A stretch of 64,000 bases of DNA from Leucocoprinus leucothites (GCA_013368445.1 JAACJO010000002.1:1984001-2048000), one strand, 5' to 3'. Positions 49,701 through 63,664 are shown, counted from the stretch's first letter. Notes: a model not told the origin generated them from the sequence alone. Translations and numbers: made by a program.

Positions 49701-52700
49701 TAAACCATTCATACTCCATTCAACAAAGTGAATACCCGAGACCCAAGTTCTTTTTGGTGGCTGAACTATTTTGACAGAGGGGAACTGTCTCCGGGCTTAC
49801 AACTTCAATACAAATCATAAAGTCATTCTTCGTGACGTAGATGAATACTACTTCAAGCGCCCAACACATTTTTTACAAACGGGGGTTCTGTCAGATTGTT
49901 CGGTTCACACACACAGAGAGAGAAACGTTGACACACCTTTTTTAGGGAGCTCGACTGCCCGGAAAAGAAGATGTGAACCATACCTTATGGGAACATTTTT
50001 GCCACCAGCTTCAGTGTAGCATCATCAGCATCGTCAACCTCCTGTTTACGATCAAAGAATTCTGACCTTCCAGACATGTTCAACGAGTGATTCGTGCGTC
50101 AGCATGGTGGTGCCGGTGGTGCCATTTATGTTATTCGGTCCACTGTCACAATGGGTAAGCTTCGATTTGTTTGGACTTGAAGCGAGTACTCTCTTCAGAA
50201 GTTTTGACTTTTGACAGCTTGATCGATCGACCTCTCTTGTAAGGTGTTTGTTTACCCATAGGTGGTGGCTATTACTGTCCTGTGGCTACTCACTAGCTGG
50301 TTTTAGCGTTTATCATTGCGTCGATGTTGTGGCACGTGTGTCCCCAGCCACTTTGGTACTAGTATCATTCTTTAACTATCAAAGTTCTTTTCAAACAGCA
50401 GTTCGAGTCCCTAAGTAGTTCCTGACGGTTCAATGTTCAAGCTCCAAATCCTATTCTCTTCTCACCGACGGTCCATCTTCCTTTTATTCTGGCATTTTGT
50501 GGGAGATTTGGGGATTTACTAGGAGTCGTTTTCTAGATACATATTCCGCGACACATCATAGGCTTCTAGGTCAAAGGAAGAATCGATCAGGCTTATTCGA
50601 GGCTTACCAATCCACGCTCTTGAGTCCAGCCTCTCTTTCGAATACTTTTTTTACTCACAGGTTCTTCACTCTCACACATCAACTTCATCATCATCAAGCA
50701 AACAGCAAGATAGCCGTCAACGTGGTACTTATCACATTCACTCGAAAAAAAAACTCACTCGCTACTGTTCGCTCACCAAACGCATGGTTCCTCCTCACCG
50801 CCGGTACATGCGACACCTCGCTCACAGGGACTGTATAAATTTTGATACTTCTCTCTAAGGGAACGCAAACAATAATTCCTTTGATGCTGATGGAGTAGTC
50901 AGGCCGCTAACTGTTGTTCTTTGATATTAATCCCTGGAAACTCAATGCAACTGACACGGCTTCCTCGATTATCTGAGGCTTGACAATGGGCTAGAACTTG
51001 ACATTGCCAGGTCCTTGGTAATAGAGTAGTCTCAGGAGCGTCGACGGCCGTGTACGGAATAAACCAGGAAAACGGGGACGATCAGGGATTTTGGACGAAC
51101 AAGGTAAATGGAGCCTGGATGTCAGTGTTGCTCAGGAGCACTTACCATGCGCCAAAAAGTTCGAGAGTAGACCCTGTCTTTCAACGTTTCAACGAGCGCT
51201 CTCGCCGAGGTATGATCTTGGTTCCTTATCAAACACCCCCTATAGATCCTGAAAACCTGAGTCCTGAGTAATGATGGATACAGAATATCCAGCCGAGTCC
51301 TCCGTTCAGGTTCCAGACTTACCGCCCTATCTCTCTTCCCCGCCGACTGCGTCGCAGCGCACATGAATACTATTCACCAAGTGAGTCGCCCCCTCGGAGT
51401 TGCAATGAAGAGATTCTTAGCCCCAGGCACCATGTGCACGCTCGGCGTTCTGGTGCTTTTCACTTTTCATATAAATGACGTTACACCGATCGTGTTTTGG
51501 AAATACAAACTTGAACACAGAGAACATCATAGCTATGGAGAAAGAAAAAAAGGTTTTGGAGGGCTAGGACCAGCTGCACACGCACAAGAGAATGAAAGTG
51601 GCGTTCGGATGCAAGTGAGACTCCACTACCAATATAAAATATACATATCCCAATTCAGTTTCGTCCGCGTCGTCGATCACTTGCGATCAGGAGGAGTCTC
51701 CGCCCCCGCGGAGACCTCTACGTGTATGGATGATTCAATGTTGTGTGTATTTTATTCTCAAAATTCTCGAGAGATGGAAGCCTGGTCCCACGATACCGTG
51801 TATTAGAGAAGAGAAGGAGAATGGGGAAATTTGAAATCGAATCATGCGGGGGGAAATTTCAGATCACTATGGGGAATTGACAAATGATTCCAACGTATCC
51901 TCTTTCCCCACATCCGCACGCTCGGAGAGAAGAGGATGTTTTTCTTTTTATTTGATAATGAGAGGTAGTGACCCCATATACTGGAATGGAAACGTTCTGG
52001 AAAATGGTACGGAGAGAGATCTCTAGGGAAACAACACACGGTCACCCCTGGTGCAACGCGACGCGGGAGAATAGTCGACGATAGAACTCGAGAAGTGTAG
52101 TAGCTGGTGACAAAATGCGTCACGACGCGTAGGTGTGGCATATGTATGTTTTACACACGAGTGGCTTCTTTGCAATCAGCCACACTGGATGCGCGGGTCG
52201 GCGGACAAGTACCAGACTCGGGAATTGCCATAAACAGCAAAGGTGCAATTACCCGGAATTAAATTAATATAATATTTTTCTTTGAAAGGGGGGGAGCGAG
52301 AGCGCTCTGGATCGCCAGGGTGCAGTGCCGAACAAGTTACGACTGGATAGGGAATTCTCAATCAAGGGACTATTGTACGTTGTAGTGGGCTGTCAGCTCT
52401 GGAGTCCCCTGGTGGCTGACGGTGGCATATGTTCCTCGGGAAGGGTCCTTGTCAGCTCGCTTGTAGGATGAAGATGTAGAACCTCATGTAGGGGGTGTGG
52501 ATAATGGAATCTGATGTAGAGTAGAGCGGGATAGACAAGCGAGGGGCGGGTGGAAGTGGAGAGTGCCGAGGCGGGCTTGCAAAGAACAAAGCCCAAGACT
52601 GTTCCAGAATCACCACCACCACATCCATATCTGGAGGCCTCCCACGCCCAACTCCTCTGCGCTTCTTTCTTCCCAGGACCCAGTCGCAGCTTGCCGCCTC

Positions 52701-53094
52701 CGCCATCCCTTTTCCTCTATACAATGGGGGACCGCAGACAATGGTGCTGCGGCGGTGTTCCCTGGATGCGAGGGACAGGCGGCGGGAGCGAACCGAGAGA
52801 CGCGGCGGGGCTCTATATGGGGCTTGTGCGCAGAATTGGTCTGTGTGACTCGTATCCCTTCCGTCGATCTGGTCCCCAAGGTCCATCGCGTTATGCGTGA
52901 CGAGACTGTCAAGTCACACAAACCAGGACTGGTAGCCAAGATCTATCGGAGATCAGATCTGTCAGATCGCAGATGGAACCAGAGGCCAGGAAATATGACT
53001 GTCTGTTATATAAGGCTCTGGGCGCAGAGCCAACAACATACTTACTCTCTTTCCTCGACCTTTTCTCCTCTCCACTCCCTCCCTCCTGCATATC
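46761..53094. other. 6.3-kb gene desert left of the Ecl1-type gene
   Basis: No gene is supported. Frames rarely exceed 100 codons, and the longer ones (for example 51363-51806 and 52452-52886) overlap on opposite strands without motifs. Simple-sequence patches include (TC)n at about 46842-46857, (GT)n at about 48659-48677, and CA/GA near 49906-49924. The segment 52550-53094 is C/G-richer and probably the promoter and 5' UTR of the gene at 53095. I find no transposon ends. Confidence 0.5.
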
Positions 53095-54107
53095 ATGGAC
53101 ATGGACACTGACTGGTGCCTTACCTGCAACAAACGCGTTGTATGTATCTTCCCCTTCATCTACACACTTCTTTCCGCTCACTTCTTATCCAGGAGGGCAG
53201 CAATTACTGCTCGCTTCAGTGCCGCAATGGTGCTGGGCCCTCAAACTACCACCGCCGCCTGTATCCCTCCTACATTCAGGACGAGATCGCCGCGTGCGAA
53301 GACTATCTACCAGAGGAAGGCGAGGGCTGCGAAGAGGAGTTCCTCGAGGATGACTACGACTATGACGAGGACGACCAGATGTGCAACATCGAGGCAGTCT
53401 CAAAGACCAACTGGGCGGGTCGAGGTTATGCTGGAATCCGTGCCTGGGCAGCCGAGATCCCTCTCGGAGCGCATCCGGAAGCGCAAGACCTGGTTTCTCC
53501 ACCACCAGATGACATTTCTTCCGACACTTCTGCATCCAGCACCACCAGCTCTACCTATCGAGCGCCCAACCTCGTACGACCCTCCCGCCCGCTGCCACCT
53601 TCTCTCACCATGACAAAACCAGAATTTTCCGCTACCACTCCCCCACGGCCTATCCTCAATCTCCAGAAGCACCTCGCCGCACTCACCCACTCACCAGGGA
53701 GCACTGCCAGAACCTCCGTCGCCTCTGAAGACTCCCTCCCCACACCCGCCTCCACCCACGCCATGCCTTTCTCAACCCTCCCAGGAAGGCCCTTCCCATT
53801 CATCTCCGATGCTCGAGCATGCGACCTCGCCGCATGTACTCAGCTTAACTCACCATCTTTCCCGTCTCGCTCCTCCCCTTCGCCCAAGAACAAGAATAAC
53901 CACCTTGTGCAGTCCCGAGGGGTGCCCATTGCCCCCCGCATTCTATCATCCCCTCCCTCGTCCTTAGACAACTTTGATCTCTCCCCACCGCTGTGGGTGA
54001 CAAACTCTATGGCCCCTCAGGCGACCAAGCCTCGTAGCATTGTTCGCAAAGACTCTAACGCTCTTGAAGCATCTCGGGGCCGTCCATTCTACCGTGTCGC
54101 AGCTTAG
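53095..54107 (+). CDS. Ecl1-type zinc-binding life-span/stress regulator
   Basis: Exons 53095-53139 and 53193-54107 give 319 aa. The N-terminus MDMDTDWCLTCNKRV continues across the intron into EGSNYCSLQC, giving the Ecl1-family zinc motif C-x2-C...C-x3-C within the first 30 residues. An acidic stretch (EEFLEDDYDYDEDDQ, about residues 60-80) follows, then a long Ser/Pro-rich disordered region and a basic C-terminus (RKDSNALEASRGRPFYRVAA). Fission-yeast Ecl1-3 are small zinc-binding proteins that extend chronological life span and respond to zinc, sulfur and amino-acid starvation. Basidiomycete members are larger, as here. The intron (53 bp) interrupts the zinc motif. The gene stands isolated between two long non-coding regions. 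Confidence 0.75.
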
Positions 54108-54436
54108 GCAGTGGCACTTCTCTCTCTCTCCCCTGCATCTACCAAAATTTCGTTCGCGTGTGCCGCGCACGATTCGTTATTCGAATTCTCTATTTTTTGG
54201 GCCACACCACCATTACACTGCATATCTCTCTTCGAGACATCCACCTATTTTATAACTGGGTTATGGTTTACACGCAGCTATCTCAGAATCTCCACCATCT
54301 CATTGTTCGAGCATTCCACTCCTCTCCTTCACGCTTTTTTTTTTTTTGCTCCATCGCCACTCATGCCTTCGTTTCTTTATATACCGAATATCGTTCGTGT
54401 TGTGCTTTTTTGTACTCCCTCACAATCATTTTCTGC

Positions 54437-54460
54437 ATACATACATACACACATACATCC
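54437..54460. repeat. (CATA)n/(CA)n microsatellite
   Basis: catacatacatacacacatacatcc-type run in the 3' flank of the Ecl1-type gene. Confidence 0.75.
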
Positions 54461-55324
54461 ATAGACAACATGCAACTTGGGTTCTGATACAGACTTATTT
54501 TGGCGCTGAGCCTGGTGTGATCTGATCATCATGATGAGTGAGCAAAACCCACGTGAAGGGATAGCCTAGAACCGTCCTTAAGACTACCGGTGCCAAAAGC
54601 TGCCACAGGGATATGAGTTAGCAACGGACTAGTGTGTGGGTGCTGAGAGGAAATATAGACTCTTGAGGACAAGGGCAATGAGTTGCGTCGGGAGCGAGGG
54701 ATAGATGCAGGGTTCGGGCAGCCACATGCCCTTTGGGCGAAGCGGTATCATCAGGGATTAGATCATTACCCGCTTCGCGAAGGGGTCCTCGGCCAACAAA
54801 AACGTGCAACGTGCTACTACTACGCCCAAGGGCTCCACACAGAGGTTCAGTACCGGGGAGGAGGAGAGTTGTTGAGAGAGCGGGCATCAGCCTTCCCTCT
54901 TCCTTCGGCCACGGCGACCGTTTTCTTATCTTTTTTTCTTCTCTGGTGGGGCGCCTCCACACCTTTGACAATGTGTGATGAAGACGTAATAATCTCTGCG
55001 GAAATTGAGCCCCCACCTCGATGCGTTGAAAGATCCAACAGAACAAAAAGTTTATTATGAGCCCTCTTCAGCTTTTTGAAGTTTTTTCTATATACGCCCT
55101 TCCAGAACTTCTCTGTAAGTAAGTAATATACGATGGCTGGCGGCTCCACTTGAACAGCAGTAAAATTGAAAATCCGCATCGCGCGCAACTCCACCCCCCT
55201 TTTGCATTGTGTCACAACAACCTGTCAGATCAATGTGTGTACTAAGTAGAGAGTCCCGTGCCCGTTCGTTGAGGCGGTCGCTTTTTCTGGCCCACGGCGA
55301 CGGCGACCTCGACGGGGACGCGCA

Positions 55325-55343
55325 TTCTTCTTCTTCTTCTTCT
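55325..55343. repeat. (TTC)n microsatellite
   Basis: Six ttc triplets in non-coding sequence. Confidence 0.75.
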
Positions 55344-58300
55344 GTACATCCGTTCATTGGGTGGCATGAAGTTGCTTCTAGCGAAGGGAACGGGGAAGTT
55401 TTGCACCTCTCTTTGTCTTCGAGTCTCAGTTGTCCGAGTCTCAGCTTTTTTACTGGGCAAGCAGGGTGGCAAAAAGTTGCTTCCAGACCGTGACTCGTAG
55501 ATCTTCTCGCGCAGTCACGAACTTTATCGAGTCTTACTCGCTTACCAGGAGTATAGTATCAGTGACCTTGAACTATAAGCAAAGCTTCCTCACTGAAGAC
55601 GGCACGATCGATCCTTCGGCCTCGTGGTCTTCTCCGATACACCCGCATTCCCGGGTTCTTTTTACCGCTCATGCCTTGCAAAAAAAGAATACGAGAATCC
55701 CTCATCTGCTCATCGCTGCTCTGCTTTTCAACTTACTTTATATTACTCGCCGGGATTGCAAACTTCTTTACGGTCGGCTTCTTAGGTTGATATATAGAGA
55801 GAGCGTGCACCACGTAGCAGCACTGGCAGTAACTATAATGGACTTGCGGGGCCTGGCCTGGCCTCCGATGCGTGCTGCCAGTCACATCGTTGTGGCTCAA
55901 TTCATTGACCCACGTTGAACACGCAAATACTTACACGCTTGTGGTACATGCTGCGTGCGTGGTAAGTAGATGTTGTTGTTCAATTACCCACCTGGTTTCT
56001 CAAGACTATCCTTCAAAATTAACCGGTAAAGAAGTACACGCGTTCCGTGACCCAGCCCACCTTCAGTCCACTGGACCATTCGCTCTTCGAGCGGGACACC
56101 AGCCAGACGGAGAGTTGACAAGCCGCAAAACAGTTCGGGCATCAACCCCATCACTCTGGGAGAAGTTCCCCGCCTTTTTTTTTTTTCTTTTGCTGGCTAC
56201 GCATTCATCGAATCTATGGCAGCTCATCGAACGGTACATAATTGGTATCACTTCGAGAGCTTCGTTGACCGAGTGACTGACCGGGTCATACATGCATCAT
56301 GACCGACACCGACCGACCGATCGTAGACTTTTTTGTTTTTAAACCTGTCAGATTGACACTTCACCGAAACGTCTCTCTGGCTCAAGACTTCTCTCCCTCA
56401 GGCTCTCATTCTCATTTTTCTTCCTGAGAGGGGGAGGGGGGGGTATTCTTCCCTTAACGTTTGACTACGTTATAGAGCTCTGGCTCGGTGATCTGGGGAT
56501 AAACCCCATGATGATGTACCGTTAGACTATTCGACTTCAACTTCTTCTCTTTCCCCATACTGACTGACCCGCATACCCTTTTTTTTCTTCCCTTGTATTG
56601 GCAAGATGATGGCACCCACCTTCTCATACCCCAACGGTGTCTTAAGCACTTTGCCCCTGCAGAGGGTCATCGAGACTCCAGTTCAAGTTTAGCCTTTTTT
56701 TCCCTTCGTCTTCTTGGTGTGGAGATCCCCAAGAGAATAGCGAAACAGACAAGAGTTCTTTGACTCGATCTTGGCATAGAATGGAAAACGCGCATACGTA
56801 GTTCCGAACTCTTAGTCACTGGACCTCACTCAGCCTCGTTCAATGGGCAACCCTCGGGCGGTCTGGCTTTGCTTTAGGCACTTCTGGCCGAGCTGCTTAG
56901 TACTACTATTGACCGGTCGTGACGAAAGAATGAGGCTATGTCCTTCGTTTCGGTCAGCGGAGACCTTGAGTTGCTGTTGATGTCCCTCTTCCGCTCCGTT
57001 ACCTCGATGCGGCGACCTGTAGCTATCTAGTGAGTACTTTGTTGTGGCTCTGTAATCTGAGCCCAGACTGACTGTGAAACGTTGAACAGGGTTGATTAAT
57101 GGCTGCGGGAGGGTACCTTACCGATTGCCTCATAACTGACAGCTCCACTACTACCAAGGCCCATTTTCTTATGGACCTTGGCGATTGCGAGGGATTATTT
57201 ACTTTCCAGCTTATCATGAAACAAAGCAAGTTAAGTCGTTGTATGCCCATCCCATCCCACCCAGCCTGTTGAAATTGCCAACTACTGGCAGTGCCGGTGC
57301 TCTTCCTTCCGGTAAAGTGATGAACAAAACTTAGTACACCATCAAAAATGGCATCTCTCAGGCTGTTTGGTTTCGCACCAAAGATGGTGTCGTTTAAACC
57401 TTACGGGTTTGACTGTTCAGTGTTCCAGGCAAGCCCTGTGAGCGTACAAAGTTGTTTTTATGAGGAACGAAGTTATTTCATCATCGTTGTCATCATCACA
57501 AGTCAACATGCCCATTAAGGCCCTCCCCTGCCTGCCTACCTACCTATCTGTCTCCAGAACTACTTTACCCCTTGATAGAACTAACTTCTCCTTGTTCATA
57601 TTATTAGGCTTGCCAATTTACCGGTTGACGTATGTATGAACACGGTACATATGTTTTTTACAGATTTGCTCCTCCCTTATCTTACCTTCCCTGACGATTA
57701 AATTGAAATTTCCCACCATTTATCCTAGCCCGAGCCGTACGGCGTCATGGGTTTGCATTTGTATGATGTGGTGCTTGTCCAAGCTATTCAGGTTCACTGG
57801 TACGCGAGACCTGAGAAGAGGTGACGACTTAATTCACCGGATTGTTGGGGCCAGGAGATGGGGGGGAAGGACTGGACTCGATATTACGATTATCCCACCT
57901 TATTGATAATTGAAGTACCGGTGAACTGGCATATCGTTGGATACCGCCTGCCTGCCAGCACGGTGTCTTTTCCGTTCTTTCTTTCTCTCGAGCCTTAGAG
58001 TATGCGTCAGTAAGTTAGTAGTAATCTCCTCGCATCGGACTCCAGATCTTGCATCATAGCTTTTGGACTAGCGCGCTCCTCTAGTAAAGTTCGAGTTTTG
58101 CCAAACGGAGTCTGATCCTGCCAGTTAGTAGTGAGACTGCCAATCACGCCTGGTACTGCGTATAGAACAACATTTTTGGCGCAAACTCCATTCTGAAAAA
58201 AAGTTCCGTATATCATACGATAAGCGCAGCGCTGGAGTGGATCTGTTTCAGACTTAAGAGGATTAATGCTCACTCGCGTGGTTACTTAAATGTATAATTT

Positions 58301-61300
58301 TTTGTTGCTGTTTATAAAAGGCATGAGGCTACCGCGCCTTTCGCTTTGATGCGAAAGTTATTTGTGGGTGGCGAAGAGTTAAGGGCTTCTTGCGAAAGAA
58401 GCACTTGTCGAGTTGTTACGAAGCTTACTGGGCAGCACGATACTTTTAGGACCAGAACCAGGTTAAATCGGACACCGTCTGAAGGGATTTGTGGCGCCAC
58501 TATCCACCACCCAAAGTATTGATGATGTCCAAAAAATCAATTCAGTCCTCTTGTCGACCGCTTCCACCAGGACCCTTAGAAATCTGCGCCAGCGCTCAAT
58601 AGATGAATGAGCATTCAGGTTTCGCAACTACAGCACCTCCAATCTCGTCAATAAAACGGAGACCCTGTCGACCGAAACTCAACTCCATCCAGTTCTCATC
58701 AAATATCAAATCACCTTAGATACAATTGCACAGATATATTTCGGAAACGTACAGCCTCCCTTTCATGAAAGCGAGATAGGGGGCACCTGACCACATATCA
58801 GCACTTATCCCCTTACTTTTTTGACAAGTGGCTTGGGTGTCGCGCCCCTATGTATTATGTTCCGGCACGACCCTTGTGATCGAGCAAAAGAGTGGTAATA
58901 ACCGAAATTGTCGCTCATCCCATTATCGCGGGTTCGGTAGCGCGATTTTCGCTTGTATTGGCTCCAAAGGTTGAAGTTGGTGGGATCACAGGTATAACAG
59001 CAGCCCCTCTCCACTTCTGAATTGATGTGGCTGAAAGAACATAGTCGTTCGAAGATGGTTAATCATAGCACCCACCCCGAATATCTACCAGCAGCTCGGC
59101 TGGCTGTTGCGGTCTCGTAAGGGGATCCCTCATAAATCGTGTTGTGGATGATGATCAGTGATCGCATCCGGTGTAAAGTAGGCTTTGCACCCTGTGACGA
59201 CAATGCCGGTCTTCTGCCTGAAATTGTGTGGGAACGACACTCTATCCTCACTCTGTATCCCTGATCCAAGCTAACAGAGGGACCAATGAGACCAAGCGAG
59301 CGTATCAACAAAACCCAAAACCAAAATGAATAAGTAAATGCATCATGCATCAGGCGTTTTGCCCCGTTTGAGTCACCCGTGACCATTTGGCCAGTCGTCG
59401 TCCATTTCACCTTCCTTTCTAGTCTTACGGCACCGTCTTGAATGGGATGGTTATGAAATCTGTCTTCTATTCCAAAGGTACGATGATGGATGGAGGCACT
59501 AAGATTTACATCGATCCAAGCTAAAACAAACACAGAAATCAATCCGGCTTTCTGGCATCACACTGTGCATCATCAGTCTACCCTTTGTCCCCTCTATCAG
59601 CGAGGGTTGTCATCTTCATGGCGCTCGTCATAAGCTAACACAATATATCGAAGGCAAGAAGTTGACAAGAATTCTCATTTTTAGTTTAGGTACCCCAAAA
59701 AGAGTCGTTGCTGCGCTCGTGTGACGTGGAGGAGGAGGGAAGGACTGTACGTTATACTCGCTGATATGAAAGAACTACCGTCCGTTGTCTAGAAAGCCTC
59801 TCGGCTGCGTGAAATCAATGACCTGCTCACTAAAAAGTCATGACTGGCTCAATTGGCCCACTCTGATCTAAGTCTAAAGCGGTAAGTAGTCCGTGAAAGA
59901 TAATGATCCTGAGCCTAACGCATAAGTGGTCCCATCTATCCATCGTCACATCAACCTGTATGAATGCATCACATTGAGCAAGGTTCGTACTAAACCTTTT
60001 CTGTTACCTTCACGGGTGTGACGGAGCCGCAACGCTTGACAGAGTGAACCCATCATTAAATGATCATCCCAGCAATGAATGGGCGTTTATAGGATCTTTC
60101 CAGAAACTCCTCAAAGACGGCCAGACCGTCAAGTTACTGACTGGGTTATTGCTTTATGCCGTTTTGTCTGGGTCCTGTTTCATCGGGCGAACAATGTCTC
60201 TTCAACAACATCAATCATCACACGAGACTCACGCATCGCAGGTCTCTATTTATCACAAGAACGAATATCTGGGTTCAACAAACCTACGCACCATCACCAC
60301 TGTCACGTCTCGGTTAACAGGTGAACCTGACATTCCCCCGCCCATATTCATTTGTTACATTTACTTCTTTTGGTAAAGCAGGGGCGCAACTCTGGCTCGG
60401 CTAGCTCGCTCACCAGCCAAAGTCATTCATCTCCTTTTATTCTTTTCCAAAAGGAAGTTGCTTCGGAGGCGCCTTGTACGTCTTAGAGCACGCTTCGTTG
60501 CCGAGAGACCTGCGCGACACCCAACAGTTTCAAATACTCTTCCAAGAACTCATACTCTGCGACCCAAGCCAAAACCAATACAAACATATTTTATTGACCG
60601 GATTTCTCTCACAACTTGTCAGGCAAATGTCACGGGCGGCGCTCGACAATTGGTGACGACACTCTCAACACAGACTCTGAACTCCCGACCTTCTTCTCGT
60701 TCCCCGGATTTGTCAAACGGCCGATATCACAGCTTTGCATCTTGAATGGGATAATCTCGTCATCCCAACCACTTGTTCCCTTGACATTGAATTGGTCAAG
60801 TGCCTCAGTCACCAGACGCTTTCCTTGGCTCATAGAATCACGACGTCTTACAACTATGCGTTGACAGATTGTTCGTCGCACGCGTCGCATCTTGAACGAT
60901 GTAAGAAAACGGCCAGGCAGACCACCTAAGGGAACACCAAGTCCCGGCCAGGGGTCCAGGCAGGTCCAGACAGGACTGCAGGCGCTAACTCTGATGCAAA
61001 ACCTCTGTTCCAGCAGGCCAAACCGTATTAACGAAAGAAGGTCATAATATGAAGGTTCATATCAAACCTCCCGGCCTTGCCAAATCAGTCCAGATGCGCT
61101 GCAGCTGTTGTTTCCGTTACGCCGAGCGTCATTCTTCGAGTATATTGGGGCAAGTGCAATAGAACCCGCCGCCACTATCAGCCCATAAATGTCATTATAT
61201 TCCCCTAGACATAGCCAGTAACAAGCACAAGTGCATACCCGAGTCTCTGCACAGTTTTTTTTTGGCTCCGATGATCAAGGGAACACTTGGCCCACTCCTC

Positions 61301-62533
61301 TGCAGGAGCAACCACTTATGTGCGTGAAATGGTGGGTTTGCCGCGTCAAGGGTCGCCCGTTGCTTAACCCTCCCTCCATCTTGTCCATATCTCGACTCTT
61401 ACGCTCCATCAGCCCAGAGGAGAAAGCCAAAAATAACCACCTTCAAACATCATCGCCAGAGGGTTAAGAAGGCCTCACAAGCTCTAGGCACTGGCGCGAC
61501 CTTCCTAAAAGCGGATGTGTATCTATTGAGTTTTGTCGCTTGGGGTAGGATTGGCGGGATGATGGTCTGACCGCCTGAGGACTTGTACTCGACAGACACC
61601 TCAACACTTGATGATTGTTTTCTGGAACCTCGATTGTGACTGACACAAGAAAGCCGCGAAGCCTGGGTCATGAGACGAAATTAAAAGCCGGGGTTAACGT
61701 ACCTGCAAGTGCCTGTCAAGTTCACCGAAGTAAGCGGTGAGGTCAAACAAAGGGCTGCAAGGTCGTGGTCTTCCTCTTGACCAAGGTGAACCTGTCACTT
61801 ACAGTTACAGGTAGAATGTGTTCAATCCCTACAGTCCAAGAAAAAAATCTGATGGTTGCTCCAAGCAAGTAACCTTAATCTCAGCCTCAACCCAATGTAG
61901 CCAACCGCCAAATCACTGTAACTGATTTTAATGCCCTGACTTATTTGAGCAAAACCGTGGTCCAAGTATTGAGATTCGACCTTGGGTATATCGTATTAGC
62001 AGGTCGTGAATGCGCCCTGATTGAAGGCTTGTAGGTAGGACCTGTCGAATACCAAGGCACCAGGAGTGATGCAGCGAGAGATCAAAATCGAACATAGACT
62101 AAGCAAGGAACTCAATCATTGTGCTCCATGAGTGATCTATGTAGTGCGATACAATCTCTTCAGCCGTTTGATACCAACAACACTCTTTAAGCTTCAAGGC
62201 CGGTCCGCGCCATCCTACTGGGACATATGCGCGAACGTTTGAACTTTTGAGTGATTGTCACCGCCACATTTGATGAGAGTTGGTATGCACATTTTTATAC
62301 CATCATGCCTACAGTATACATGCCATTGACATAAGAACGGATCTAGCAGCGGAAGCATATGTGTTCCGACGAGTAGGCAGGCACAAGTGATTGTAGTACA
62401 GTAAGTATCGTTGACAAGAGGCGACTTTCCTTTATTGACAGGTGATAGCATGAGGCAAGACATAGCCCAAAATGTAAACAGATCGCTACTGCGGGGGAGG
62501 CTGGAAACTGATTGAACTATCAGTATCGATACC

Positions 62534-63248
62534 TTAATCAGGGTGAGATACATACCCAGGCGGGGGTCCAGAAAATCCGGGTGGGGCGGGAGGGAATGGC
62601 ATTCCAGGGGGGAAGCCAGGTGGCCTGAAACCAGGTGGAGGTCCTGGCATACCAGGAGGCGCAAATGGCATCGGTGGCCTTGCAAGAGGTGGGGCACCCA
62701 CTACGGATTGGGAGTTCAAATTGAGTCAGTAATTCGCATTGGATCGGATAAATCCAAACGTACTTGGTGGCATCATACCCATGCCTCGTCCAGCAGGCAT
62801 ACCACGACCAGGACCAGCAGGAAGCTAACAAAACGGTATCAGGATTAGAGCGACACTGACTCTATGTCAAGTTACATACGACGTTGGATTTCTTGTCCTC
62901 ATCAACGACAGGAGGAGGGCCTTCGACACTTATACTGACAACAGTCTCGCCTCGCAAGATGACCAGACCGAGTGCCCGTTTCATTTCCTGCTCTGGTGCA
63001 GTTTCCTCGCCTGCTTTTTTCTTTGGCCTCACTCTTCGGAACTCCTCACAATCAGCCAAAACAAGATTCATATGGCGATCGAAGGCGAGCATTTGTCCGG
63101 TCAACGCGCGTCCATCGTTAATCGTGACTTTGAGTCGCCAGTTGATCAGGGCGAGCATTTTTCCGCCTTTGGATTTTGGAGGAGGCTGTATGAACCATCG
63201 TATTAGTACCTTTTATCACGAGGCAGATGAAGATATAGGACTCACCAT
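62534..63248 (-). CDS. SMB1: Small nuclear ribonucleoprotein SmB
   Basis: Exons 63248-63246 (the ATG alone), 63185-62880, 62824-62764 and 62700-62534 give 178 aa. Residues 2-10 (PPPKSKGGK) lead into the Sm fold: MLALINWRLKVTINDGR, GQMLAFDRHMNLVLADCEEFRR (Sm1), a basic/acidic insert (PKKKAGEETAPEQE), then LGLVILRGETVVSISVEGPP (Sm2). The C-terminus is the typical Gly/Met/Pro-rich tail (PAGPGRGMPAGRGMG, PPPGFRPPGFPPGMP) ending YVSHPD. SmB is one of the seven core proteins of spliceosomal U1, U2, U4 and U5 snRNPs. RG dipeptides in the tail are likely methylation sites. The start codon is isolated on its own exon by a 60-bp intron. Confidence in identity is high. Confidence 0.93.
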
Positions 63249-63664
63249 GGTGGGCAATGTGTTAGGCAACGACCTTGACGCGATTTCCACAAAGGGTTCA
63301 ATTTTAACCAAACATGCACAAACCCTGATATTCAGCTCTCCGCTTCATTAGGCGCTAGACTTTCTGCAGGCTTATAGTTCTAGCGGTTTACTGAATCAGG
63401 CTGTAGCTTCGCGCGTACTCTCGACTTCGACCCGTCCTCCTCGCTCTTTTCTGAGTAATTTGACTGTTGCGTTCTATATTGGCCGAAGTCTGTCTTGGTC
63501 ATGCAGTAATGACCTTGTGAGTAAGAATATGATTCATCCAGTCTGGTCACTCGACCGGTACAACTTGCGCCGAGTTACGCCGACAAGAGGAAACTTTCAA
63601 ACCATAAAAGCGCAAGATTCACTTGATTCTCTTAAACAAATTCTCTAGGACATCACTATTAGGC
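63249..63664. promoter_or_regulatory. Divergent intergenic region SmB / nitronate monooxygenase
   Basis: 416 bp between the two start codons hold both promoters. No TATA box is clear. Confidence 0.5.

Larger units (their letters stand above)
54108..62533. other. 8.4-kb gene desert right of the Ecl1-type gene
   Basis: No gene is supported. The longer frames (54618-55046 and 59063-59542 minus; 55430-55918 plus) lack motifs, exon partners and strand consistency. The piece 60620-60930 has two overlapping coding-like frames (LHLEWDNLVIPTT, FFSFPGFVKRP) and could be an F-box-like relic, but I cannot support it. Two microsatellites are listed separately. No terminal inverted repeats or LTRs were recognised. 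Confidence 0.5.

Noticed and set aside
56465..56560. Possible tRNA (tctggctcggtgatctggggataaacccc and, on the other strand, agtctaacggta)
   Set aside because: Parts resemble A-box or anticodon-stem sequence, but no seven-base acceptor stem, no proper T-loop and no GGTTCRANNCC box could be aligned on either strand.
59063..59542. 159-codon open frame on the minus strand
   Set aside because: No motif, no exon partners and no conserved composition; frames of this size occur by chance in 8 kb of GC-balanced DNA.
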